A stretch of DNA of 64,000 nucleotides from Ustulina deusta. Lineage: Eukaryota; Ascomycota; Sordariomycetes; Xylariales; Xylariaceae. Location: NCBI GenBank assembly GCA_023159155.1, contig JAJNNX010000019.1:186001-250000 (forward strand), given 5' to 3'. The notes beneath the pieces are model-generated. The model saw only the letters and a program-made list of their open reading frames with translations, searched no databases and was not told where the DNA came from. Both the position numbers and the translations under genes were made by a program. Of this stretch, positions 11,715-26,352 are shown one piece after another; the stretch's first letter is position 1, and each line of letters begins with the position of its first letter.

Positions 11715-13223
11715 GCTTTGATGGAGTGCAGATTGAATCGTTTAAAGGTCTGACGAGCGGTCGATGAAGTCGGGAATTGCCGCGAAAGGAGGTCAGACTG
11801 GGGCTGAGGCAGGGAGCGGCGGAACGATTGGTAATTTTGGTCTGACAACAGTGACTACTGTCGTTCTGCGTAGCGCAGAATATTAGCGATGCGTGCAGCA
11901 CAGGGCCTGCAGCAATCGTAGGTGGCTCATCTAGTAGACGCTGTTGAAAAGAAGAATAGAATAAGAATACGAATAAGAATAGAAGGCAATCCGGCCCGGC
12001 AGGGACGCAACGGTCAAATAAGGCCCAAAAGCGCGACAATCAAGTGCCTAAACGCTGATCACGATTTAGTTTCATTGGCAGAACCTACTTCGTCATGGGC
12101 TTGAGGGCGCTGTGACAGGATCAGACTTGGGAGGATTCTAAAATTTGGGGGGAGGGGGGGTGGCCTTTCTTCTCTACACGTGTATTGGGGATAAATTCCA
12201 AATGGCCGTCATGCAGGATGCGGATGTTGGCAGTTAGCCAGACAAGTGTATTCAGGGATGGGGACAGTGGAGCTGCTGTACATGGAAATGCAGGGACTTG
12301 ATGTATAGTAGGGAGTGTAGGTGAAGAGGAATATCCATATAGGTATGTAATGATTACATAGGTAGGTAAAGGTAAACACCAGAGAGGGAGTAGGTATGTA
12401 GTGTATTACCTAGGTAGAGGTAACACTGAATGGAGCGGAGGAATGGGTTGGTGATATGATACGATTGCTTGGTAGGTTGGGGAATGGATGGGAAACGTTG
12501 TGATGACCTCATTCTTTCTTTACTTCTTGCAACCACAAGCGCTTGAAATGAAGTTAGTTGTTTGGAAGTAGAGATGTGTTGTACAGCACGCTACAACTGT
12601 ACCCTAACTTCGACACCTAATGTGCCGTATAATTCGGTACCTACCTGAGTACGGAGGGAATTCGCTGTACATTAGTGCATGTACACGACCTACGTGGAAT
12701 ACCACCTACGGGTACCTTGACTAGCGACCCCACCTTTGGGCTGAGCTGGCTTCTATCCACCACCTGCAGTCTTTCCAGCCATTCGCAGTCCCACTGGAGA
12801 TTAACCTGTTTCGGAATATCTGGAGCGGTGAAGGATGGCGAGAAGGGCAAGCTTGCCGGTTGCGAACCTCACGCAGTGTTCTTCCCTTTGGTCAACAATG
12901 GCCCATCGATCACCAGCCATACCCACCGACACCACCATCAAAGGACTCATTCACGTCTACAGATCCGAGCCATCGCATTGTCCAGCAATCCTTCTACTGA
13001 GGTTTCTCACGCACAAACTGCACCATCACAATCCCGCCCTCGCGTAGCATTACTCGACTTGTCCTTGGCCTCGATAATACGCTCCAATTAGCAACGCGCC
13101 CATCTGCCATCTGCCATCTACCATCTACCAACTTTTCTCCCATATTTTGTTCGAACGCACACAGCCGCACCATCTCCAGGGTTGCTACGCATACACCCAT
13201 GTTCGATCTCGATATCCCGTGCG
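11715..13223. other. Divergent intergenic region between the disordered-protein gene and SAC3
   Basis: Both flanking genes read outward, so this 1.5 kb holds two promoters and 5' leaders. It has a homopurine G-rich stretch (about 12146-12162), TACCTAGGTA at 12407-12416 with degenerate GTAGGTA copies around it, and CT-rich DNA before SAC3. Open frames here are short and unconvincing. Confidence 0.5.
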
Positions 13224-16200
13224 ATGCTTAACGCGGGGCCCCAGGGTGGTTGGGGCGCTGGCGCAACCACTGCTCCCCCCAACCGTAAGTCCATGGATTT
13301 CCTTTCACCGACGATGAGTCTCAATTGCTCGACCCTCTACACGAGGACCTATCGATCTCCGACAAGCACCACTACCTATGGCCATGGGCAGCCGAACTGC
13401 ACCCCAGTTTAGATGAGACGGGAGGGACGTCATGGCCTGCATTGCTCTCTTGCTCTTCGACATCACGACACACAGTTATACCGCAAAACATACAGAGATG
13501 TCTAGTTGGATGAGGTTATCTTGCGTCTATAGGAGGTGTCCTGTTCACACGCCTCAATCCGCGAACACTTCCGCCTTGATATGAACGCGGAGCCACTTCA
13601 ACCAAGAACCTGGTACTGACATATCTCTTGACCGTAGCCTTCAATGCGCCAATGTCGCCGCCGCCACTGGGAAATCCGTTTGCGAAGCCGCCACCCAATA
13701 CATTCTTTCAAAATAACAACAGCAATTCTCAAGCGTCCATAAACAACCCATTTAGCGCGTTGCCCACTGCACCCAATCCTTTTTCTACAGCACCAACCGC
13801 GCCTTTGAAGCGATTGGCTTCACCGTCATTTAAGCAAACAAAGACTGCTGTTAACCCATTCGAGCCTGCTAAACACGACGTATTGGCCTCAGGCTTACAG
13901 CCATCTAAGTCATCAACAAATGTGCGTCGGTCATCGCCGGGAACAATCACTAATGGCTCAAGGAAGGTTGCCGAGTTCATCCAGCCAGCTTGGCCTAACG
14001 AATCCAATAAACCCACAACGCGGATACTGGACTCCACAAACTCCAATAAACGGAAAGGGGTCTTAAGTACACAGGGCAACGGGCAAAACAGTCGGGGCCT
14101 GCCTGCCCCTATGGGTATGGCTGGAAAATGGAGGCCAACCTCTGGGTTTGGCTCAAATGCCCAAAGCAGAGTTTTTTCGGCGGCTCTAAACCATTCTTCC
14201 GATACACATGACGGCCGTTCTCGTGAACTGGCGAGTAAAATCCAACAGCAGCTTTCTAAGGACCGAATCAAACCCCCTCAATGGCCCGCCAACCCTGGGA
14301 GTCACGCGCAGCGCCAGGCGATGGAAAATTTCCGGGAATCTTACAAAGCATACAGAGAAAAGGCGAGGAAATCATTAATAAGGGCAGGACTGATTGATGA
14401 TCCTGATCAGAGACGCACGCTACAGCAAGCACTGGACTTCCGGGGCATATCCGACGAGATGTGTCCCGAATGGGAAAAGATTACCAGGATCATCGAGTAC
14501 GACATTAGAAATCCAGAGAAGGCAGCCGACGACTCTGGTGACCTCGTTGCAATGCCCTCGTTGATGGTGAAGAGGTTGGCCAGATCGGCAGCGGGTCAGG
14601 ACGCGCCGCTGCCAATGGATGTTCGCTCTTTTGCGACTCTTCGCAAAACTCTGGACTACCTTATTGACGATTTAATACCCGACGATAGTTTTCTGCCATC
14701 GAAGCATAATTTCCTCTGGGATAGAACTCGAGCTATCCGTATCGATCTGTCTGTGCAAAAATACAATTTGACGCCAGACGAACGGAGGGATCTGGTATAC
14801 TGCCTGGAGACAATTGCTCGCTTCCATGTCACAGCGTTGCATCTTCTCTCGCAGGATGGCTTCGCCGCCGAAGACTTCTCCGAACAACAAGAGATTGAGC
14901 AATTGGGAAAGACCCTCATTTCTTTAAAGGAACTGTACGACGATTGTGTAGAGCAAAACATTGAGTGTGTGAACGAGGCCGAATTCCGTGGTTATTATAT
15001 CGTTTTTAATGCCCGCAATCCGTCTATCAAAGAGACCGTGGAAGGTTGGCCCGCCCGCATTTGGAATACTGATGGGATTCGCACGGCAATGTGTTTGGTC
15101 GAGTCTCTACAGAATACCTGGAGTTTACAGGGGCCTCTGAATCCGTATGCGCCAACAGAACTTGCTTTGGGTGCAGCCGCAATTTTCTTTTCCATTGTTG
15201 CTTCACCACAAATCTCTTATACCATGGCCTGCTTCGCGGAGATTCATTTCAACGATGTTCGAAAGTCGATACTTCAGATCATGAGGAAATCTTACACCAG
15301 GCCAAGGGATGGACCAAAGGATATCACACCAACATTTTTGAAAGAGCGGATGCGTTTTGATACGGAAGACGAAGCCGTCAGTTTTGCGCAAAAACATGGT
15401 ATCGTTTTTGGCCAAGACGATGCCCACCGCTATGCAATTCTCAATTCTAGACAGTCCATTGAGGATCCACGTATTCGGCACGCATTCTCTCGCAGCATCG
15501 TAGAACGCAAACGCTCGGGTCGTTCTCTTCCTAGTATCATCCATGAAACTGTTTTCGAAGAGGATTTAGACGAGTCTACAATTGAGAGTCAAGGAGACGG
15601 CTTATTTGTTGTAGACGCAGAAAATAATCCCTCTTTTGACACTTCTGGTGGCCTTGCACATGACAGCAAGACGGACAGCCTCAATTCGACAATACCCTCA
15701 AGTTCTCTGATCACTACCAACGCTCGGTCACCGAATGGGACTCCCTCTACATGGTTGCAACCACAAGCTACAATTGATTCACATAGCAATCAATCCGTCC
15801 AAACATCCAAACTCCCAGCTACTTCAGCCCCCCTTGTCACCCTGCCAACACAAGACTCCAAAGATCAAACGACCAGCAGCCTTTTCAACCAGCCCCACAT
15901 CTCGCCATTAGGCTTAAAACCGGATACCATAAGTAGCAGCGATGAGAGGAGTCAAGCCGATACGGATACATCGACACCGAGTCAAAGCAGTCAGGAAGGT
16001 GCTACTTCAGGAAATCACATGAATAGTGGAACATGGGGCAATACCGATTCCCAGAGCGTTTTTTCTTTCTTAAACGCATACAATAAAAGATCGTCAACAC
16101 TGACAACAAGTAAATCATCAACGTCAGATTCAACCCTTGGTGCTTCAACAAAGCCATCTTTGTTCCCTGGTCCTGATGCTAGAAGCACACAACCTACGGC

Positions 16201-17934
16201 TGCAACAACTAAGCCACCAGCCACAATATCGTCAAGCTCCCCAGAACCTTCCAGTGCCCCTACCCACCACCAAAGCCATAACATCTCAAGTAGCCAGTCT
16301 TTATTCCAACAAGCACCGTCTACAGCTGTCTCGAGCAATACTGGATCCGTTCTGGGTAGGTGGAGTCTCTCATTTCTCAGTCTATGGAAAAATTGTAGTC
16401 TCTGTCGCCATGTCTGGTAGAAGTCCTAAGCACTTCATAGATCTTAACTAACGCCGATATAGGCACGAACTTATCGACCTTCCCACCAAAGCTTAATCCA
16501 AGCTCCTCGCCTGCTGAGCAAGACAGAAAGTCAAACGAGTCAATATCATCGAATGGATTGCTGTCAACGCAATCCAGGTCAGAGCAAGAGATATCAAATA
16601 TCGTCCAAAGAACGCCAAGTGTCACCGCTTCGAATACCATGATTCCCAAAAAAGATTTAATGGATGATTTCACGCGGTGGTTCGTTCTGGCTGATAAAGG
16701 TTTGATGAAAGACGAACTGGAAGCCCTTGCGGTTGAGCACATATTGAGGACTACTTGGGAAGATTTTCAGGCTGCCGAGGAGGTTCGAATTCGACAGGAG
16801 GAAGATGAGAAATCTTGGGCAGAAGCGCTCAAGTTTCGTCGTTATAGCCTCAAAGTCACCTTTTTCTATCGCTGGCGTGATATCACCCGTAAACGAAGGG
16901 TCGTCAAGCGTATTCAGCTCGAAAAAGAAAAGGCTCGGAAATGGAATTCGGCGCAAAGTGTGGCAGAGCGCAAAATTGCGGAAGCGTTAAAAAGAGAACG
17001 GGCTATTCAGGAGGCGAAGGAACTTGTTGGAAAGCGGACCAAGGAGCAGACACAGGAAATGACGAGAATGCGAGAGCCGACACAGTCTCATCAGAATCTA
17101 GAGGAAATCTTGCTAGCAACGGGTGTCTTCAGCGGTGTAAAGGATGAAAGAGCAGCCGCTCGTCATGCCGCTCGAGATGATAACGTCGACTCCGAGTACG
17201 ACATTCTTCTGGCAGAAAAGCTAAGATTGCGCTCTGAGAATCAGCGGCGACGGAAACGCGGGCTACCACCCCTGAAGCGATTCCCTGAAGCGCAAGCGTT
17301 TAAGGAAGGCTCAAAAACTGCTATGCTTCGGGCGATTTCTAGCGGCACTGGTCGGGACTCCTTATCCATGTCAACTGGTAGCTTGCGGAATTCGACATTT
17401 AGCTCCAGTTATCGGTCAAGCCTTGGGTTCAATCGGAGCCGGGTTGCAAAATCTCGACCAAACGTTTCAGATCCTTACTGGCGAATGAAAGCGAACGGAC
17501 TAGTGCAAATGCCTAACGGAGAATACCTTCATGAGACACTCGCACTACCTATGCTCCGAGAAGGAAAGAGGTTTCCAGGACTGGGAGACTATGGTCTACC
17601 GCCACAAGAGTCCTTAACTCCGAGCCGATCACCACCTGCTGGTCTAACTCTAGAACCAGACTCCGATCCACCCACTCCGGCCGGGTTTCTGGGAAGCAAT
17701 CGAGCAAGTAGGTCACCATCCATCCTTGGCGGAGTGACCCAAAAGCGCAAACGTGGCCCGACCGAAGACGATGATCTAGCCGCGTACCGGAATGAAGCGC
17801 CTGCGGGCCGAAAACGGGCCGAGAGTGACGATCATGCCACTCTAACAGGGCCGAGTCCAGATCAGGATTTTCTTGACAGTATCGCGAGCCTTCTCAGTAA
17901 GGTCAATGCTGTAACCAGGTCTTCAACATCATAG
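13224..17934 (+). CDS. SAC3: SAC3/GANP family mRNA export factor (TREX-2 scaffold)
   Basis: Three exons: 13224-13284, 13638-16355 and 16463-17934, giving about 1416 residues; both introns (353 and 107 bp) are phase 1 with GTAAGT and GTAGGT donors. The start exon reads MLNAGPQGGWGAG and joins to PFNAPMSPPPLGNPF, forming an FG- and NPF-rich N terminus like that of other Sac3 proteins, which contacts the mRNA export receptor. The SAC3/GANP helical core spans about residues 295-610 and contains EMCPEWEKITRIIEYDIRNPEKA-like sequence, then FLWDRTRAIRIDL and the winged-helix end near GIVFGQDD. The long C-terminal half is Ser/Thr-rich with an arginine-rich helical section (about 17000-17200) that would match the Cdc31/Sus1-binding region. 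TREX-2 sits at nuclear pores and couples transcription to export. The domain call is strong; the start exon is inferred from splicing logic. Confidence 0.9.
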
Positions 17935-18922
17935 TGTCTTGGGTCAATCCCAATTGATATAAAGACGGGGGACTCGCCATCTCCTCTAAATAAATAAAAT
18001 CGTTGACAAGTTGGAATGCGGTTGTCCTCGGCACAGTACATATTTGCATTGGTTGCATCGACGGCGTTTGATTTTGAGCACGGCATTTTGATACCTGGCA
18101 CTCTGGATTTTCACATCAACAGCGCAGTGCAGAAAACTATGGAAATGGTATTGCCAGGAAATACGTACAGCGGATCCAGCGACGAGGCGGAGGGCGTTCG
18201 TCTTTTTGTTTCTTTGTTTCTTTTAATTGCAGTCTTTATTTGTACGGTACTGCCTGCTCGGTCGTACATGATGAATGATGATACCCCAGACATATGCAGC
18301 GAGCAGGGGAGTTGAAATTGGAATTGGAGAGTAAGATCGCGTGATAATAGACAGATGAGGAGGAATGTACAATAGTAGTTAACCTATAAGACAAGAAAGT
18401 CGTCATGATAAACACAGGATACTGAAGGAGTCCGTTCCGCTCCTCCGTGGGGTTACGCTACCATTGGTTTCTCTTCTGCAGAACTATGTGACGCAACTAA
18501 GCCGACGCTGTTAGGCGAACGGGCGCACGAGTGTTGTAGTGATGAGGTCCCGACCAACGCGTGACCTGATCTGCATGCTGTGTTACCCAAATTCTCATTA
18601 TGGCCAGCTATGTAATAGGCTTAGACATAAAGGAACTAAACCAAATACGTTCGTGCCGAGACTCCACCTCGTCGTCTATCTAAGTATACCCTCCAGCGTC
18701 TCGCAACATGTTCTATCTATCCAACCAGAATCGTCTCTGCCTTCTATGTACATTATCTGTTCGCCCCTCTGCATGTTTTATTCGTCCATGTCTCGTTAAT
18801 CATTATTACTTCTCGCAAGCGAGCCGGCACCAAAGGCCCAACATGCCCCTTTTTCGGATGCGGGGGGATTACCCATTAAGAACTTCGTTTGTCTGCCATG
18901 TGACGAGATCCCAAGCTCCAAA
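17935..18922. other. Convergent 3' region between SAC3 and the MscS channel gene
   Basis: Both neighbours end into this 1 kb stretch, so it holds two terminators. A 99-codon open frame at 18016-18315 has a hydrophobic segment but no family resemblance; I treat it as chance. Confidence 0.5.
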
Positions 18923-21633
18923 TTATACCATGTCTCTATCTGCGCGCCCACTGGCGCGATCCACCGACTGTTGGCGGATCGAGCTCCGCCGGAGTGTGCC
19001 CATCGAACGGTTGAAGAGGCCTCTGTTACTGCCCCTGCCGCTTCCGTTCGTGGAATGTCGGTCGAGACCGCTCAAACTGTTCCTTGTGCCGGTACCTGAG
19101 GTGGACGGTGGCTCTTCGTTGATTCGTGGCGGGAGCTGCGTGGATTGGATGTTGTTATTAGCTATCTTGCGGGTCGTGAACACATCTTGGAACATATCGT
19201 TGGTGTTAGTGGTCCGAGAGTTGGCTCGTCGTCGTGTGGCAGTAAGCAAGGCAGGATCAACTGATGCCTGTTGGTTCTCGTCTTGATACGACGGAGGCGC
19301 AACAGTGCTCTGATAGATAGGGAAGTCCCTGCCGGAAATCTGGAATTGTTTGCGCGGCTGTTCGATGCCCAGCGCCACCATCTGGTTCATCATCTCGATA
19401 GCGAATTTGTTATGGCGGGTAAGACGTAATAACTCGTTCTGGAAGCTTGATTTGTGGAAGAAAATGAAGTTGACCGTCATACTACAAGCTTCTTCAAAGC
19501 TAACAAGTTCGGTGATGATCTTGCTGGTGTAGTCTCGTTTGTTGGCCATCACATACTCCGTCATACGGGCCTCGAGCTCAGTGATCACCGATGAAGGCGT
19601 GCCATATTTGACTTGAAGCGTAAAGACGTCGGCCAGCGAGCCACTCCGTCGATGATTCAGGATGAACAGTGTGTTTAACACAGAGTTAGGCGCCTGAACA
19701 ATGTGACCCTGCATCTTTTTAAATTCGGTATATAGTAACGAAATCTCAGTGACGTAGTAATCATCGCCCTGCAAGCTTGTTCCAGTATTACCATAAATTG
19801 TAACACGATCGCCTACGTCAAACGGATGCTTGACAAAAACGAAGATGATCGATTGCAGAAATTCTTGGGCCGTGGCTTGTAAAACCCAGGCAAGGCCAAG
19901 AACCGCAGTACCAGCGGAAGCCAGAGCAGCAGCTGTATATGGAGAGATCGTCGAGATGAAAACAATGAGAGCAATGATGAAGATTATGACGAAGAAAACT
20001 CGATCTAGCTTCGTAATAACGGAATCTAGATCTTTAACAGAGGCGGCAATTGCCTTCTTCTCGCGATGAACCTCATCAACAAAGGCTTCCAGTTCTTCCA
20101 TAGAAACATCACCATTGAGATCACGATCAAAGACCATGAAGGCAGCCTCTGCATACTCGGGATCCGGGAACGCAGAGTTCAAATCTGAGGGCTTGAGTAC
20201 ATCGCTACCATCCTGGGCATACGTGCGGAATAGCCGGCGAGCGAGAACTTGAGCAGAATTCGAATTGCGCAGCAACTCAGTGACCACCTTGCGCGGATGG
20301 TTGCTAAGTTTGACCTGACGACCAGTAAAATCACCAGCTACCCGGTTAGTTAAGTCACCAATCTTGGTAGCAACCTCTCGCGCATTGTTGGCAATAAAGC
20401 CTAAGGGTGTCCTGACTCCCGAACCGGTCTATTAGGGATTTAGCGTTAGTAATGACCGTCTACGGTAAACGATATCAAAGATTTTAGGAGTTTGCAGAAT
20501 AGAAGTAGGCAACGCATTCTCCCGAGACATCGACGAAGACATAAGAGATCTTGGGGTACAGACCTGGGCTCCCATAACCGCCTCTTCTGAGACTAGTCGG
20601 TCTTTCGAGTGTTCATAGAGATAAACAAGGTACCTATAATCCCTGTGAGATAAAGACAGCAGTATAAGCCCTGATTAACTTACGCAATACTTTGCTTGTT
20701 CACCTCAATACGATTCGAATATGTCCGCTGGTGGAAAGAAGCGGCAATCCATTGAATCAGTATCTTCTCCACAAAGTTCAAAATGGCTAGTACGAAGAAA
20801 GCGATGATGACTTTGTTAACAACATTAATCCATGTTATATCAGGGAATGGTGTGTCGGCATCTTCTGGAACCCGAGCCCGGACCTTGTGGTTGTTCACAA
20901 TGGGAAGAAACGAGATAAGGAGGGCAAGTAGCCAGAGGAATAGACCAAGATGGAACTCGAGTTGGCGACCAATATCTCTCCACTTTGAAAAGTTCCCAGA
21001 ACCGGTAATCTTAGCACCAAGTCCCAGGACATATGGCATAGCAGAGGTAACAATTCTCGCTAGCCAGAGAGATAACCAGACAACTTCAAGCCAAATCCCA
21101 AACCAGAGGAGCTGGACGCCCCCAGGTCCACCAATAACGGCCTGGGAACTAGGGTCCAAGAAGATGCCCAGAAAAATAGGGATCAGTAGAATTACGGCTA
21201 CAGGCAGGCTGTAGAGAAAATATCTGATGACGCGTGGCAGATTTCTGATAAGGTCATAAATCTTCTTGAGCGTGGTGGGAGACTCTGGCGGTTGACCGAT
21301 GGTCGGGACCGGTGCAGGCTGGTTGAAGACGTCCTCCTTTTCGCTCTCATTGGTGCGCGCCCGCGAGCGAGAGCGGCGGACTTCATTTTGCTCGTTACTG
21401 ACGGCACGCTCAGCCTGAAGCATTGTCAAATCATCAACCAGCCGACTCGCCTGGTCCTGCGACTCGGCTGGCGACAGGTGCGACAGGTAGTGGGAGTCCA
21501 AGCCATGGCGATCAGCTCCATTAGGGATCTCTAAATGCCTGGGTCTCTCGTCAGGGCGTTTTTCCGGATCACCGCGATCTGAGACGGTCGGGACATGTGT
21601 GAGCGTGGGCGAGCCCTTTTCATCGAGTGCCAT
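18923..21633 (-). CDS. EF-hand mechanosensitive ion channel of the MscS family (Msy1/Msy2 type)
   Basis: Three exons on the minus strand: 21633-20684, 20642-20564 and 20428-18923, 844 residues in frame. The N-terminal 120 residues are disordered and charged. Transmembrane segments follow at about 140-165, 175-207, 228-250 and 275-303. After them come a canonical EF-hand loop (DRDLNGDVSMEE, about residues 444-455) and a further membrane helix (VIIFIIALIVFIST). The MscS pore and beta domain (about 505-600) contains GTAVLGLAWVLQATAQEF and HPFDVGDRV. The tail is Ser/Arg-rich and disordered. In fission yeast Msy1 and Msy2 sit in the ER and nuclear envelope and shape calcium and volume responses to hypo-osmotic shock; the same role is inferred here. 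The first intron would be only 41 bp, the weakest part of the model. Confidence 0.92.
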
Positions 21634-21790
21634 GCTGGTTGAATCGCAGCATCAACAACGACTCGGACTTGTGTTTGCCGAGTTCGGGTTAGTTCTCGAG
21701 CCTGGAAGATGTTCAAAACAAAGTCTTCCCGGCAAACTACCGGGGGCGATATTGAAAGCAGAAGCGATATTTGATGGTACACAGCCGATT

Positions 21791-21820
21791 GAGGGGATGT
21801 GAGGGGATGTGAGGGGATGC
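21791..21820. repeat. 10-mer tandem repeat (GAGGGGATGT)n
   Basis: Three tandem copies upstream of the MscS channel start on the minus strand. Confidence 0.8.
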
Positions 21821-24800
21821 AGACACACACGTATGTGATGCGCTTGCTCGATAGAAGCTATCAGATTAACGAATGCAAGAACAAACAGATACAATACAAC
21901 CCAGAGCGAGTATGCCTCCAGCCGTGGGGACGTAGTGATTCCGTGTGGGAGACGACTAATAAAGCATATGAAAGCGAGAGTTTGAGGTTGGGTTGTGCGT
22001 GTAGAAGACAATTTGTGATACGTCTTCGCCAGGCACAATCGACATGTAGTGGTGACGGCGGGCGGGAACGGCAGCTTCCCCTAAACTGCCCCCCTGTCCA
22101 AACGGCTACTTAGTCAAGCAGCCAAGTAGCCAAGCAGCCAAGCAGCGAGCCATGACGCGCTTCTTTATTCCGCTGGCCCACGCGGTATCCACGGGGAGCA
22201 CTGTAGATGTTGTGCACTAGGTACTGTAGGTAGGGTAGAGTATGATGGACATCCGGGCAGCGTCCGGGGTGGGAGTGCTGGAGGTGTGTTGGACAGCGTC
22301 CATGTGCACGGCTATAGAGTGGGTCCGCGCTGTCGTGCAATGTTGAATCAGGAACAGAGTTCTCGCTTATAAGTGGAGCTTACCTTCCTGATGGGGACAC
22401 CAGGACGGGACTTCGCTGACTATTATTGTACACAGTATGTAGTCGTGCACGTTATGCCTAGCTTGATTCATGAGGAAGGGCTATTCGGCAGTTTAGTGGA
22501 CTCCCTAGGTAGATAATGAAAACATTTACGAGATAAGCACAGTATTAATACATCGCCAAGCCAGATCCTAGTGGGCACTACTAGTAGCCCGGCAATATGT
22601 AGATCTTGGAACGTCGATCTCAAATATGGTAAATCTACAATTCTCCTGAGGTAGGGGCAGACCAGGGGCAGTATACCGACAACTAAGAAACTCTATCTAC
22701 ACCGACTTATAACTTGAAACTTACTATAAGATACTTTAGGTACACCGCAGTCTCTTGAACTAGTGTACGAGACTGTGATATATTTATATCTGATTATTTT
22801 TCTTTACGATGCAACCACAGCACCTACATATAAAACACCTGACGTTGGTCCGTTGGTCAATTGAAATCGCTCTGTGTCCCCCACACTAATATAAGAATCC
22901 TACACTACCTACATTAGGCTCTCCAGCCTGACCTTTCTCACTGATTCATGTCGAAATGCAAGGGGTATCAACGCCACAGATGTCACTGTTGCCGCTGTTA
23001 GCTCGATGCAAATTCACATGCTTCCCCGGGGTTACAGTGCCAATACCCTAACACTCTCACAGTACAACTAGTGATACAAATTTGTCCACACTTGATCCAG
23101 CGGCAGCGGTGGGTGTGATGATGCAGTAGGTATACAAAGGATAGAGAACTGAATACAATAAGCCAAATAGGCTCACAACGGTGCTTGGCGTAAAGTGCTG
23201 CAAGACACCAGTGCATAACATAGAGCATCTTATGTTGTACAGTAGACCATCTGCCACGAATCAGTGCTCGAATCCACTTAGCCATTGCACGTAGGTATAG
23301 ATACCTTCAAACCTAGCGATTCCCTGCGAAGACCGATGCTCTAGCGGGAGCTCCTACGGTGCTACAGATGTCGCCTTATCATACCCCTACAAAGCAGCCC
23401 TGAAGATCGGCATTATGAGCACAGGAAAATATATTTGTCTTCAAAGAGCGTTAGAAATCGCTTGGGGTTTCCATTCTAACTTCAAAGTACTACGTATTCG
23501 ATCATTCGACCATTCCTACCTTCAATAGATACTTACATGTAGTAGATAAGACATACAACCACACAGCTTCGGACAGATGGTTCGGTGGCGCACACCCTAC
23601 TGCTGACTGACGTCATGCCGCATAATCTAGGCGCTCTTCAAAGATCCACATGCATAAGACTCGTGTACCTACTGTAGTCCCCGCATTGATTTCAGTGGCG
23701 TTGCTTCGCGTTTAAAGCATGAAGCAGTTCGAATACTTATACGAAGCCGAATAAAACAGACAATTCCCCCCAGCAATTTTATATTGCTTTCCTCCCTGCG
23801 GTCAATTACTTGTTGCAAGGGTAAATCCAATGCAAGCATAGTTACGATCTAGGATACAATCTGTATACTACAGCGTAAGGAACACTAATTAGCCCTGATT
23901 TCCGAGGTCCAGTTACCCGCCGAGAGATCTTTTCCACGATCCAAAGGAACTTGGGCGTGCACTACTATCTAATGCCGTGTAAAGCGCAGTAGGATGTATA
24001 TATAGGTCTATTAAAATCATTACTCGTACCTAGACTACCATTTCTGGCCCCGAGCTAGAATGATGAGTTTCAGTAGTTAATGTCCTGGGCAGAGAAAGTG
24101 ATTTCGCGTACAGTTCCACGATCATCATCCATCTAAGTAGATTTTGTGCTCATTACTTAACCTAAGGTAAGTACGGTAGGTACAATTAGCACCGAAACTC
24201 TGTTATCATCTAGGTACTTAGTTTAGCTTCGGTGAATTCGACCGCTTCCGAAACCACCACAATCAGCAGACTTTTACCCACTTGATACTGAAGATAGGTC
24301 GATATTTGTCGCACATTAATGATTATGCATACGCACTGTTATCATATGCCGAACTAGTTGTGGTCTGGCCACGACCAGCGTGTTCTTAGTAGCATTCTTG
24401 GCAGTAAATACAGCAAGGTATCTCTATCACATACAACAACGATCATGGTGTAGACGTGTTAGTTACGAATACTGAAGATAACGGTACGCTAAATAACAAG
24501 AAAACGCGTTTACCAATTCTTCGCAATGTTGCTTCTCAAGTTTGCGCATATAGTCCGCTCTCCCACTCAACGCGTAATCGACCCCAAGCTGAAACGTTTA
24601 AACCTAGATTGTTGCCTGACTTACACATGCACGATGAACAACCGACATATCTCGGCAAGCCAATAGTCTACTGACCTACACCATGGGAGCTAGGATAGTA
24701 GGAGGATATGACATGAAGCACGCCGGTGGAATGACTAATACAGAGAAAAAAGAGCAAATTATCAATTCGACCAACACTATGCCGAACGCCGGACTCTGGA

Positions 24801-26335
24801 GTCCCTCGACTGCCGCGTCAGCTTGAATAGAAGCAATGAAATACTCATATATCCAGTACCCTAAAAATCCAACGCATCTCACAGGCCGTGGTATCCCACC
24901 TGATATGTATAATCGAAGAGTCTGTCACGAACTTTACCTCGCGTATAAAAACGTGTTAGTCCGGTCTTTAAGTCTCATATCATGCAATATGGGGGGAGGG
25001 GGCAGAAGTCCCGGCAAACGCTTTCTATACGCTGCTATTTTTATCTTTCTCTCGTTTATCCCGGCATCCTTTCCTAGGTTATGATATAAACCACTTTACA
25101 CTATATCTCACCCCATTACCCAGGGCCAGGATATTACATATTAGAACGTATCACTCCAGCCACCCTCTCCGGGATAAAAGATACACAAAATATGGCAGTC
25201 AGGAAAAGGTATGAGAGGGGCTTTCGCCACATTCCGCAATGCCGCGCTTGGGGACCCGGACTGACATGTTTTCGAACACACGATGATAGAACGCGGGGTG
25301 GATAATACGACCCAACTACATGTACATGCCTAACCTCCGGGTGGGGCATTGGCCTAGACTTTCCAGTTACTAATGCAAATGGGACTTGTGAGGATCTTGT
25401 GAATGGTCAGCTATAAGTATAGAATACGATTTTTGTTATGCGAAGTGTCCTAACTATCTTATTCGCTAGCCTTTATCTATACACATGCTACTTCTTTGTT
25501 TCACAAGGGTAACATCAGGGCAAGAGTATCACTCTAAGTCGCGTGGACTTGATTCCCATGACCGAAGTGAAGACTTCGAAGCCATTATGATCATAGTGGC
25601 TCTAATCCATAAAGAAAACCCCAGCCTCACCCTCGAAAACTACGATTTTGATCCTCGGGGCTACTACCGTCAATCATCGTCGCGGGGACTCTCGCCCTAA
25701 TCTCAAGAGTTAACGTAGTATTCGCTTCTATAATAGTCAGGCGCCAACTCCTACCCCAAAGACAGCCGACAAAACGCTATGATATCCGCTGCTTGGACAA
25801 CTTTCTTCACGACCGAAGCAGCAAACACATTCCTGCCATAACCCCTGGGATTGATAGCGGAGACGCTCGGATCTATTGCAGTCGCACCAAAGCATCACTG
25901 ATGCCTTCGGGCGATCGCGCCCGTAGTCTAGTCATTGAGGAGCGAACCAGGGCTAGCTAACCAACCCTCCTCGCGTTTTGGGGCATACTATAATCCTAAC
26001 AGTCTCGTGCATACATATATAGCAAGAGCAATAAGATATTCTGGGCTTTAGTATCTTCTAGATATTGACATAAGCTGTGTACTTGTGAGATTCGTACGTA
26101 GTTAGATATGGGGGTTGAGGCTAAGTGAGTTTTGTACGTGATTTGCAAGGGGGGGGAAGAGAGAAAATTTTTTTTTTGAGTTAGCTAGATAGTAGAAGCT
26201 AATGTGAACATCAATACCAAACTTTTCATGTGATGTAAGACCGCTTTAGGGTCTTCCGAAAATCAGGAGATGACTAATATAGGCCCTTGAAACTTGTGAG
26301 GCTATTCAAAGTTCGCCTTAGCACCTCGGAGGAAA

Positions 26336-26352
26336 TTTTTTTTTTTTTTTTT
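26336..26352. repeat. T homopolymer, about 17 bases
   Basis: Uninterrupted T run inside the gene-poor region. Confidence 0.8.

Noticed and set aside
18016..18315. 99-codon ORF with a hydrophobic segment
   Set aside because: Lies in the convergent 3' region, no family resemblance, no signal-peptide or splice context.
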